A DNA stretch of 64,000 nucleotides from Denitratisoma oestradiolicum (GTDB lineage: Bacteria; Pseudomonadota; Gammaproteobacteria; Burkholderiales; Rhodocyclaceae), in the NCBI RefSeq assembly GCF_902813185.1, contig NZ_LR778301.1, positions 1,426,001 through 1,490,000 on the forward strand. The letters are read 5' to 3'. Position numbers and translations under genes: made by a program. Below, piece after piece: positions 8,199-15,373 of this stretch (positions within the stretch are counted from its first letter, which is position 1; each line of letters starts with the position of its first letter). The notes beneath the pieces are model-generated. The model was not told where the DNA came from. It did not search any database and worked only from the letters and a program-made list of their open reading frames with translations.

Positions 8199-8921
8199 CT
8201 ATTTCCTGGTGACCGCCATGAGGTCGATCAGTCGTCCCAGGTTGCCCAGGGACAGCAGATGGGCATCGATCAGGGCCAGCCAGCCTTTCCGGAACAGTTC
8301 ATCCACCGTGTCCTTGTCCAGTGCACGGTATTTGGTTTCGTTGATCACCGAGAAACCGCCCAGTTGGTAGGCGCCGCCGCCCTTGAGCTCGGCCCGGGCG
8401 GCCACCTCGGTCAATAGGTCTAGTTCGACGATGCGGCGCACGAATTCACGGGTGCGTCGGGTCTCCGCCTGGAACTCCCCCATGAAGGCGATGGCGTTGG
8501 CGAGGAAGGGAGAAGGTTCCCCGGCATCGTCGAACAGGCGCTGCCCTTTTGGGGCGCCCACCGAGGGGTGACCCTCGTCCACGCAGACCATCAGTTGCTC
8601 GTCCGGCGTGCCGGCCAGCACGAAGGGGTAGCGACGGATGAAGGCCGGGATGTAGCGGCCCTCCCATCGGCCGCCGGGACCGACGAAGAGATTCTCGTTG
8701 CTGCGCAGGCTCATCAGGGCCGTGGGGATAGGTGCCGCCCCCGCCTGGCCGGCGAATACGATGGGATATTCCCGGGCGGCCTCGAAGAACTCCACCACCG
8801 CCAGGGGCACCGAGTTGGTCCTGGCGCTGAAGCGGTATTCGCGAATTTCGCCCACCCGCAGTTCCCGGTGCAGGTCCTTGTCCAGGGCCACTGGCCGTCG
8901 ATAGAAAAGTAGTTCGGCCAC
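8199..8921 (-). CDS. SapC family protein
   Basis: The 240-residue protein matches the SapC family: FYRRPVALD at the N terminus, FAGQ, ENLFVGPGGRWEGRYIPAFIRRYPF in the core, and a long helical C-terminal part ending GRLIDLMAV. The family is named after a Campylobacter S-layer locus, but a biochemical function has not been settled. There is no signal peptide or membrane helix. It lies three bases after the truncated globin gene and is probably cotranscribed with it and the EnvZ-like kinase downstream of the repeats. Confidence 0.88.
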   Translation of the reverse strand: MAELLFYRRPVALDKDLHRELRVGEIREYRFSARTNSVPLAVVEFFEAAREYPIVFAGQAGAAPIPTALMSLRSNENLFVGPGGRWEGRYIPAFIRRYPFVLAGTPDEQLMVCVDEGHPSVGAPKGQRLFDDAGEPSPFLANAIAFMGEFQAETRRTREFVRRIVELDLLTEVAARAELKGGGAYQLGGFSVINETKYRALDKDTVDELFRKGWLALIDAHLLSLGNLGRLIDLMAVTRK

Positions 8922-8924
8922 GCT

Positions 8925-9329
8925 TCAGTCCTCGCTTTCTGGGCGGTTGCGCATGTGGTCGGCCAGGCCTGCCAGAGCCTTGAACAGCGCTTCCCGCAGC
9001 GTCGGGTCGGCGGCCTGTTCAGCCAGGGCCTGATTCATGCACATCAGCCACTGGTCCCGTTCGGTAACGCCGATGGAGAAGGGCAGATGGCGGGCGCGCA
9101 GTTGAGGATGACCGAATTTTTCGATGAAAAGGTTGGGGCCGCCCAGATAGCCGGACAGGTACATGAAGAGTTTGTCCTCGGAGCCGGCCAGGCTGTCCGG
9201 GTGCAGGCGGCGGATCTCCCAGGCTTCGGGCAGGGTGTCCATCAGTTGGTAGAAGCGGTGGACCAGTTGGCGCAGGCCGGTCGCGCCGCCCAAGGCTTCG
9301 TAGGGGGTCTGGGTCTTGGCGGTATTCAT
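8925..9329 (-). CDS. Group II truncated haemoglobin (YjbI/trHbO type)
   Basis: The 134-residue globin shows group II truncated haemoglobin hallmarks: HRFYQLMD supplies the distal Tyr B10, EKFGHPQLRARHLPF supplies the proximal His F8, and ERDQWLMCM supplies Trp G8. Such proteins bind oxygen or react with NO and peroxides in the cytoplasm. Its ATG overlaps the stop of the upstream sensor kinase gene by four bases (ATGA, 9326-9329), indicating coupled translation. The operon order ompR-envZ-globin-sapC suggests the globin is made alongside the two-component system. A physiological role is inferred only. Confidence 0.93.
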   Translation of the reverse strand: MNTAKTQTPYEALGGATGLRQLVHRFYQLMDTLPEAWEIRRLHPDSLAGSEDKLFMYLSGYLGGPNLFIEKFGHPQLRARHLPFSIGVTERDQWLMCMNQALAEQAADPTLREALFKALAGLADHMRNRPESED

Positions 9330-10624
9330 GGCCGCGGCATCCTAACACGGGCGGTCAGGCCGCCTTCTTCCCGGGGCAACAGTTCCAGGCTGCCGCCATG
9401 CTGGAGGACGATCCGCTCCACGATGGCCAGGCCCAGACCGGCGCCGCCGGTGTTGCTGCGGGCCGTTTCCAGTCGGGCGAATGGCCGCTTGAGGCGCTCG
9501 GCCTCGGTGGGGGGAATGCCCGGTCCCCGGTCTCGCACTTCGATGACGAATTCATCAGGCTGGGGCGTCAGCAGCACCAGTTCCACTGGATGATTCGCGC
9601 CGCCATGGCGCAGGGCGTTGTCGATCAGGTTGACGATGGCCCGGCGCAGTCCCTGGGGCCTCAGGGGCAGGGGGGGCAGATCGGACAGGTGGGTCTCGAT
9701 GGCGATGCCACGCCGGGCGTATTGGGCCGCCAGTTCCGCCAGCAGGCCTGGCAGATCGGTTGCCACTGCGGTCTCATCGCCATCGGTGCGGGCGAAATCC
9801 AGGAACTGGCCGATGGTCCGGTCCATTTCCTCGATGTCGGCTCCCATGCCGTCCCGCAACTCCCCGTCCTGCATCGCCAGTTCCAGACCCAAGCGCAGGC
9901 GGGTGAGGGGGGTCCGCAGATCGTGGGAGATACCTGCCAGCACCAGGGTCCGATCCTGGCTGAGTCTGGCCAGATCGGCGTTCATCTGGTTGAAGGCCCG
10001 GGCCACAGCAGTCAATTCCTCCGGACCGGATTCCGCCAGAGGGGGAGGGTGGTGGCCGGCGCCGATTTCACGGGCAGCTCCAGCAATGTCCCGCAAGGGG
10101 CGGGTCAAGCGCGACACGAAGGCGCCAGCGGCCAGGAGGGCGATGGACGCCGCCAGCAAGCCCCAGCCGATCCACTGAGAGGCATGGGAACGGGCGAAGC
10201 GTTCCCGGGGCAGGGCGATCCAATAGTCGTCCCCCTCGATCGGGATGCGCAGGAAGATGGCCCGTTCGCCCTGGTGCTCCATCAGCAACCGGGTGCGGGG
10301 CCCCAGGTTTTCCTGCAACTGCTCCTGGACCTGGGCCAGGAAGGGATCCAGGGGGCGGGATGACATCGGCTCTCCCTCTTCTGCTACGTAGAGGCGTATA
10401 CCTTCCTGGCGGGAAAGCTCGTTCAGCAGTTCGTGGCGCTGGGCTGGGTGGGAAGCTACCAGAGCGGCCCGTGTCAGGTTGGCCACGCTGGTCAATAATT
10501 GAGCGAAATGCCGAGTCCGGGGCCCACGCTCCGAGTAGGCAAAAATCCCCGCCCAGGCCAGGGCGGAGAGCATCATGGCCAGAGCCAGCAGGAAGAACAG
10601 CCTCGCCAGCAGGGTGCGGAACAT
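9326..10624 (-). CDS. envZ: EnvZ-like sensor histidine kinase
   Basis: The 432-residue kinase has an N-terminal membrane helix (FFLLALAMMLSALAWAGIF), a periplasmic segment of about 130 residues and a second helix near residues 170-190. A HAMP linker follows (SRLTRPLRDIAGAA). The HisKA box SHDLRTPLTRLRL, NLIDNALRHGG, DRGPGIPP and GGAGLGLAIVERI complete the catalytic core. The architecture matches EnvZ, which controls the phosphorylation of OmpR. The ompR-like gene lies upstream in the same direction but is separated by about 200 bp that contain two tandem repeats. The exact stimulus is unknown, so the symbol denotes family resemblance. Confidence 0.9.
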   Translation of the reverse strand: MFRTLLARLFFLLALAMMLSALAWAGIFAYSERGPRTRHFAQLLTSVANLTRAALVASHPAQRHELLNELSRQEGIRLYVAEEGEPMSSRPLDPFLAQVQEQLQENLGPRTRLLMEHQGERAIFLRIPIEGDDYWIALPRERFARSHASQWIGWGLLAASIALLAAGAFVSRLTRPLRDIAGAAREIGAGHHPPPLAESGPEELTAVARAFNQMNADLARLSQDRTLVLAGISHDLRTPLTRLRLGLELAMQDGELRDGMGADIEEMDRTIGQFLDFARTDGDETAVATDLPGLLAELAAQYARRGIAIETHLSDLPPLPLRPQGLRRAIVNLIDNALRHGGANHPVELVLLTPQPDEFVIEVRDRGPGIPPTEAERLKRPFARLETARSNTGGAGLGLAIVERIVLQHGGSLELLPREEGGLTARVRMPRP

Positions 10625-10633
10625 TCAGGCTGC

Positions 10634-10720
10634 CCTGACCGAAGGAAATCCCTGTGGGACAAGGGAGGCCTGCGCCCCCTCGGGGGGCAGCGAACGAAGT
10701 GAGCGTGGGGGTTGTTTCAT
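10634..10720. repeat. 87-bp repeat, copy 1 (between ompR and envZ)
   Basis: Begins CCTGACCGAAGGAAATCCC and ends GGGGGTTGTTTCAT. It is matched by copy 2 (10741-10827) with one base change visible, with a period of 107 bp. The core GCCCCCTCGGGGGGC folds into a strong hairpin. It resembles the abundant extragenic GC-rich repeats of Burkholderiales/Rhodocyclales genomes. Confidence 0.85.
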
Positions 10721-10740
10721 CAGGCCTTCCGCCGGGCCGG

Positions 10741-10827
10741 CCTGACCGAAGGAAATCCCTGTGGGACAAGGGAGGCCTGCGCCCCCTTGGGGGGCAGCGA
10801 ACGAAGTGAGCGTGGGGGTTGTTTCAT
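10741..10827. repeat. 87-bp repeat, copy 2 (between ompR and envZ)
   Basis: Second tandem copy of the element at 10634-10720; the central CCCCCTC reads CCCCCTT here. It ends two bases before the stop codon of the ompR-like gene, so the hairpin forms directly behind ompR in its mRNA and may terminate, pause or stabilise the transcript before envZ. Confidence 0.85.
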
Positions 10828-10828
10828 T

Positions 10829-11539
10829 TCAGTCGGGGACGAAGACGTAACCGAAGCCGCGCACGGTCTGGATATGGCGGGGGCTGGCCGGCTCTTTTTC
10901 TACCAGTTTGCGCAGGCGGGAGATCTGCACATCGATGGCTCGGTCAAAGGCCTCGTACTCCCGGCCCCGTGCCAGTTCCGAGAGCCGGTCCCGGGAGAGG
11001 GGCTGGCGCGGATGGGTGACCAGCACCTTCAGCAGGGCAAACTCTCCGGTGGTCAGGGTCTGAATCTCCCCGTTGCGATTTAGGGTGCGCTGGCCCAGAT
11101 CCAGCATGCATTCGCCGAAGCTTGCCTGGGCCGGTTCTTCCGCCGGCGCGCCCGGGACGGGGGCTACCCGGCGGCGCAGTACCGCATGGATGCGGGCCAC
11201 CAGTTCCCGGGGGTTGAAGGGCTTGGGCAGATAGTCGTCGGCTCCCACTTCCAGGCCGACGATGCGGTCCACCTCCTCACCCTTGGCCGTCAGCATGATG
11301 ATGGAGATCGGGTCGGAGGCGCCGCGTAGCCGCCGGCAAATCGACAGGCCGTCCTCTCCCGGCAGCATCAGGTCCAGCACCAGCAGATCGTAGTGTTCCC
11401 GGACCAGGGCATGGTCCATGGCAGCGCCGTTCTCCACAGCGCGGACGGTGAAGCCCTGGTCGCGCAGATAGCGTTCCAGTAGCTGGCGTAGGCGCAGATC
11501 GTCATCGACGATCAATATCTTGTCGGGGCGTGGGTTCAT
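10829..11539 (-). CDS. ompR: OmpR-family response regulator
   Basis: The 236-residue protein has a receiver domain (ILIVDDDLRL, phospho-Asp in LVLDLMLPGEDG, conserved Lys in LPKPFNPRELVARI) and a winged-helix DNA-binding domain. The latter contains TLTTGEFALLKVL, DRAIDVQISRLRKL and RGFGYVFVPD. It resembles OmpR, which controls porins and osmotic responses. The start at 11539 gives the standard N terminus; an upstream in-frame start at 11641 would add 34 residues of no family similarity. The EnvZ-like kinase lies downstream beyond two repeats, so kinase expression may be set lower than the regulator. Confidence 0.93.
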   Translation of the reverse strand: MNPRPDKILIVDDDLRLRQLLERYLRDQGFTVRAVENGAAMDHALVREHYDLLVLDLMLPGEDGLSICRRLRGASDPISIIMLTAKGEEVDRIVGLEVGADDYLPKPFNPRELVARIHAVLRRRVAPVPGAPAEEPAQASFGECMLDLGQRTLNRNGEIQTLTTGEFALLKVLVTHPRQPLSRDRLSELARGREYEAFDRAIDVQISRLRKLVEKEPASPRHIQTVRGFGYVFVPD

Positions 11540-11579
11540 GGCGGCAAGAATACCGAAAAACGTCGGGAACAACCTCGAC

Positions 11580-11596
11580 GTAACATCGGGTAACAA
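11580..11596. promoter_or_regulatory. Possible 10-bp-phased direct repeats upstream of ompR
   Basis: GTAAC occurs at 11580-11584 and again at 11590-11594, one helical turn apart, 40-55 bp upstream of the ompR-like start. OmpR-family regulators usually bind direct repeats with this phasing, so autoregulation is possible. The motif is short and could be chance. Confidence 0.3.
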
Positions 11597-11674
11597 AGCC
11601 GCGATTGTCCGCAATCCGGCAAGGTGGTGAGTGCGGGACAATAATGCCTGTCCCCGCCCAGTTCTGGAGTCGCC

Positions 11675-12022
11675 ATGTCGTCCCGTTCCTTACGTTATTC
11701 CCTGCTGGCCTGCGCCTGGGCGCTGGGCGCAGCTTCGGCGGGGGCGGTGGCGGATATGGGTTCGGCTCAGGTTGTCGGCGCGGCGGAACCAGCACTGCCT
11801 GGCGCAACCCTGTGTGCCAGCCTCTCGCCGGAACAGCGGGAGCAGATGCGCAGCCAGATCCGGGAATATCGGGAACAGATGTCCGCGGAGCAACAGCAAC
11901 AGCGGCGCGAGAAAATGCGTGAGCGACGGGAAAGTATGTCTCCCGAGGAAAAACAACTGCTAAGGGAACGTATCCGGGAACATCGCCGGCAGCGGGAAGC
12001 GCAGCGCCTGGAAGCTCAGTAG
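11675..12022 (+). CDS. Exported Arg/Glu-rich helical protein, function unknown
   Basis: The 115-residue protein has a signal-peptide-like N terminus (basic MSSRSLRYS, hydrophobic LLACAWALGAASAGA, probable cleavage near residue 26). The mature part is dominated by charged repeats such as SPEQREQMRSQIREYREQM and SPEEKQLLRERIREH, predicted as a single long amphipathic helix. This composition recalls Spy-like or DUF3106 periplasmic proteins, but no signature is diagnostic. A GGAG-type ribosome site precedes ATG 11675. It is divergent from the ompR-like gene and could be part of its regulon. Confidence 0.7.
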   Translation: MSSRSLRYSLLACAWALGAASAGAVADMGSAQVVGAAEPALPGATLCASLSPEQREQMRSQIREYREQMSAEQQQQRREKMRERRESMSPEEKQLLRERIREHRRQREAQRLEAQ

Positions 12023-12086
12023 CCGGAACCGAACCGGCCAATATCAGCCAGGCAGATATCCATGCCTGGCCGTCGTGGTCATCTTG

Positions 12087-12536
12087 TCATGGGTGCGACT
12101 CCAGCTTGGCAAGATCGGAACGCGTGATGGCCAGGGCCTCCATTAGAGCCGCACCGACCGACGCATCGGTGGCATCGGGACGTGTGGTGACCTCCAATGC
12201 GGTTCCCAGGAGGTTCACCGCAACAGTGAGCAAGGGCAAATTCGCCAGAACCGCGTCCACCGCCAGCAATTCGGGAGCGGCTGACTTGATGTTGATGTGG
12301 CAAGCCTTGGCACCAATGGTGTCTGGTGAAGTGGCTCCGAGCCTGGGTGCCGAGGCGAAGGTCGCTTGAGCGGCACGGGTCCGAGTGAGGACGTCTCCGA
12401 AGTTATCCTGTTGGACGATGTGGACCGCGAGGTCGGGGTGGCTCTGGAGTTGAGAGAGGAGAGCTTCCGCCTTCCTGAGGGCATCGAGAAGAAACGCATC
12501 CATGAGGTCGGCCTGCGCGCGGGTCAGTTCAGCCAT
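12087..12536 (-). CDS. Hypothetical protein (149 aa)
   Basis: I do not recognise this family. The protein starts MAELTRAQADLMDAF and has two alpha-helical parts around a short polar stretch with one cysteine (KACHINIKSAAPE). A moderately hydrophobic helix LAVDAVLANLPLLTVAVNLLGTALEV lies near residues 92-117. There is no signal peptide. A strong ribosome site (GAGGAGA, minus strand) 7-8 bases before ATG 12536 supports a real gene. It stands alone, convergent with the small exported protein and followed upstream by a 391-bp gap. Confidence 0.65.
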   Translation of the reverse strand: MAELTRAQADLMDAFLLDALRKAEALLSQLQSHPDLAVHIVQQDNFGDVLTRTRAAQATFASAPRLGATSPDTIGAKACHINIKSAAPELLAVDAVLANLPLLTVAVNLLGTALEVTTRPDATDASVGAALMEALAITRSDLAKLESHP

Positions 12537-12927
12537 TGATCGTCTCCTCGTTATTGATGTGCTGGCCTGTCGGTGGTGAAGTGATGTTCAGCAGGTCGCT
12601 GGGTCTGCGGCTGAAACCGTGGTAATGCCTTTCTTGATCTTTGGTAAATTTGCCAATTTGCACCGACGGTTTTCTTTTCCGGGCCTTGAACATTTTTCTA
12701 CTTATCCCCTGGGTTGTTAATGCAGAAGCGGCAAAGCAATTTCCTTGCGCGATTTCTCTGTTATGTCAACCGCATTGGCGCGGAAGCCGGAGTGTGCTTG
12801 GTGGGGTGCGGCGAAGGTGGATTTCACCGTGATGAGCCGGCAAGAAATACCGTCATCAGGGCTGGTAGCCCGCAGGTCGTGATTTCCCAAAGATGGAAAA
12901 GATCGTTCCGGGGCCGGGAATCCCGAT
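12537..12927. other. Intergenic region (391 bp) with one near-perfect 16-bp palindrome
   Basis: No convincing gene is present; a 63-codon frame at 12641-12832 lacks a ribosome site and family features. TTGGTAAATTTGCCAA at 12641-12656 is an inverted repeat with one mismatched pair and could be an operator. The left end carries the ribosome site for the minus-strand 149-residue gene and presumably its promoter. Confidence 0.45.
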
Positions 12928-14256
12928 CTACTGCATCCGCATGGCTTCCTCGGCCCAGACCAGGGCGGCCTGATTGCTGTTTGTCAGTAGCTCGGGCGTG
13001 ATGCTCAACTCGTTTGCCAGGCGGGCGGCCTGGTCGCTCCGGCCCCGTTCCATGGCGATGGACAGGCGCAGGTAACGTCCATAGATACCCTCGCTGCGCA
13101 GCAGTACCTGGGTCACCGATTCCGGCAGGTGCATGCGGGAAACAATCTTCTCTATGGGGATCTTCAGCAGGCTGTCCAGCAGAGAGAGCAAGCCCACCAG
13201 GAAAAGCTCGGACCCTGTCTGTCTGCCTCCCCGTCCCGCCACGCCCAACAGCTCAAGGAAGCGGGCCCTGGCCAGGGCCAGCTCCAGTAGGGTTTCGTCC
13301 AGGTCGTTGTGGTGGTTGCCGACCCGGAACATGGCGATCGCCAGCCAGCGGTAAAGATATTCCCGCCCCAGCACCACGATGGCCTGCTCCACGCTGGCCA
13401 CGGGGGTGGCGAGCCCTGCCATGGGAGAGTTGGCCATGGCGATGACATGGACGGAAACGCCGGGGTCCCGCTTGGCTACAATGCCCAGGTCGTTCAGATC
13501 GGCGTCCCGGCGCAGCAGGTTGAGCATCTCGATCAGTACCAGCCGGCTTTCGTTGAGTTCCCCTTCCGGCGCTTCTTCGTCCGGCGAGGAAGCGAAGCCA
13601 CCCAGGAAATAGTGAAAGCCGAGGGCACCACAAAGGCGCCGCTCCGCCCAGGCGCCGAGTCCGTCGGCGACCAGGGCCAGGTGGGGGTGACGCTGGCTGA
13701 GGGCCTGGGCCAGTTTTTCCAGGCGGGCTAGGGGGTATTCGCCGAAGTTCAGCAGGACTAGGTCCGCCAACAGGGCCGCTGGCGCAAGATCCTCGCTGTC
13801 CGTCAGTCCACGCAGGGCGATCTTTGCGCCCTCTGCCTTCATGGCTTTCAGGCTTTCACACCAGTCTTCCGTCAGGGGAGCGGGGGGTGGGGGCAGCAGC
13901 AGGGTGGTGTGTGGGCCGATGACGGGGGTGAAGTCATGGCGGTTCCAGGCCTCCACGGTGACGGGAATCATGGCCATGCGTCGCTGGGCGAAGGAGGCCA
14001 CGGATTCATGACCCAGGGCGGTAAGGAAGGCTGTTGTGCTTACCGGCGCGGCATTGCCATAAGAATGGGCGAGGAATCGGTAGCCGCAGATGCGGTTGCG
14101 CTCGTCGAGAATTTCCTCCCGTTGTAACAAGGCCGGCGTTGGCGGCGGGGCAGGGGGCTTGACGGGAGGGGGCGCGGTCTTGCCGAAAGGATTGTCGGCG
14201 ATGACAGGCTCGGGCTCTCCCAGCAGGGTGTGGCGGAAAAAGCTCTTGAGAGTCAT
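12928..14256 (-). CDS. Degenerate EAL plus HDOD domain signalling protein
   Basis: The 442-residue protein has a Pro-rich N-terminal linker (about residues 25-45), an EAL-like domain (about 47-230) and a C-terminal HDOD domain (about 235-420). In the EAL position the sequence reads GYRFLAHS, so the catalytic Glu of EAL is absent, and the metal-binding motifs are not recognisable. It is therefore unlikely to hydrolyse c-di-GMP. HDOD domains (here around VHVIAMANSPMAGLATPVASVEQAIVVLG) mediate protein interactions in signalling. The architecture equals the YuxH/CdgJ-like group, often linked to motility control. It stands as a single gene. Confidence 0.9.
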   Translation of the reverse strand: MTLKSFFRHTLLGEPEPVIADNPFGKTAPPPVKPPAPPPTPALLQREEILDERNRICGYRFLAHSYGNAAPVSTTAFLTALGHESVASFAQRRMAMIPVTVEAWNRHDFTPVIGPHTTLLLPPPPAPLTEDWCESLKAMKAEGAKIALRGLTDSEDLAPAALLADLVLLNFGEYPLARLEKLAQALSQRHPHLALVADGLGAWAERRLCGALGFHYFLGGFASSPDEEAPEGELNESRLVLIEMLNLLRRDADLNDLGIVAKRDPGVSVHVIAMANSPMAGLATPVASVEQAIVVLGREYLYRWLAIAMFRVGNHHNDLDETLLELALARARFLELLGVAGRGGRQTGSELFLVGLLSLLDSLLKIPIEKIVSRMHLPESVTQVLLRSEGIYGRYLRLSIAMERGRSDQAARLANELSITPELLTNSNQAALVWAEEAMRMQ

Positions 14257-14361
14257 GGCACCCTCCGGCCTGGATTGAAAGCGTGATTTCGGCTGTGCTT
14301 TACCTGGTCAATATTAGAACTGTTTCAGGGAATCGCACGGTCGTTATGGGGCCGTCAGCGC

Positions 14362-15243
14362 CTATTCGCCGCCTATTACTCCGGCCTGATTCTTCGCGGT
14401 ATTGCCACGGCCGCTGGCGCTGGCGCTGGTGTTGCGGGTTTCGGCCTCGATGCGGGTGTTGCCCTGGAGGCGGACATTGCCGCTGCCGGCGCTGCCTGTC
14501 TCCGAGCGTGGAGCCGCCTGGCTGCTGCTTCTGGACAGGGCGGCATCCAGGCCTTCCAGGCGTTTTTCGTTGCGGGTGGGATGGAAGATGGCCGGGGGAT
14601 CGGGCAGCACCCGGGGGGCGGCCTTGGGTTGGGCATAGGCCACCTGACCCGGGGCAATTTCGGTTTCGCCCTTGTCGTTCCTCAACACGGTGGCGCCGGC
14701 ATTGACCTTGTTGTAGGTACCGGTGGGGGCGCTGCCGTCCCCCGGCAGAATGACCACGACCTCGTGGTCGGTGCCGCGGATGCCGATGGTGGCAGTGGGG
14801 GTCTGCAGGCGCACCCGCTGCGGGCTGCGGCGGCCCAGCCAGCCGGTGATGGTACGCATGGCGCCTTGCAGCAGGCTGACCACGCTGCCGTCCTTGTCAC
14901 CGCCGCTGGCCTTGTGCTGGACCAGGTTCATGCGGGTATCGGCGCGGAGGGCGTAGACGCTGCCATCGTCCAGGCTGAGATGTATCTCGCCATTCTTGCC
15001 GGTGGACAAGGTGTCGCCTTCGTTCAGGGTATCGCCTACCTGGGGAATGCGGCTGTGTATCTGCTGGCGCCGGTTGACGATATGTGCCTCTCCTTCGACC
15101 AGATCGATGCGGCCGATGCTTGCCTTTTGTGCTGCAGCCTGTAATGGTACCTGGCCACTGGCCGGGCCTGCCTGGAGCAGGACGCAGAGGAGTGCGGCGA
15201 TCATCGGCGGCAGGAAGGCGGTGAGTTTGAACGGGGCGGTCAT
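14362..15243 (-). CDS. FecR-domain periplasmic/secreted protein
   Basis: The 293-residue protein has a signal peptide (LTAFLPPMIAALLCVLLQAGPASG). A FecR domain follows with QVGDTLNEGDTLSTGKNGEIHLSLDDGSVYAL and PTATIGIRGTDHEV. The C-terminal third is low-complexity, rich in Ser, Gly and Asn. Unlike the classical FecR anti-sigma factor it has no cytoplasmic helix, so it belongs to the stand-alone FecR-like proteins found with surface structures. It is divergent from ppsA over a 130-bp gap that must carry both promoters. The function is unknown beyond the domain. Confidence 0.85.
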   Translation of the reverse strand: MTAPFKLTAFLPPMIAALLCVLLQAGPASGQVPLQAAAQKASIGRIDLVEGEAHIVNRRQQIHSRIPQVGDTLNEGDTLSTGKNGEIHLSLDDGSVYALRADTRMNLVQHKASGGDKDGSVVSLLQGAMRTITGWLGRRSPQRVRLQTPTATIGIRGTDHEVVVILPGDGSAPTGTYNKVNAGATVLRNDKGETEIAPGQVAYAQPKAAPRVLPDPPAIFHPTRNEKRLEGLDAALSRSSSQAAPRSETGSAGSGNVRLQGNTRIEAETRNTSASASGRGNTAKNQAGVIGGE

Positions 15244-15373
15244 GGCGAAGGCGGTTTATCAAATGGCCAGTCAGCAGTTTAGGGACTTTGAAGACGCCGT
15301 CCAGCCCCCGGAGTGAGGACTGGCTTCCGCTACAATGTTCTTTCCCTTTGGATTCGATCAGGAAGTGAGCATC

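Noticed and set aside
12641..12832. 63-codon plus-strand frame in the 391-bp gap
   Set aside because: No ribosome site, unusual composition and no similarity recognised; treated as noncoding.
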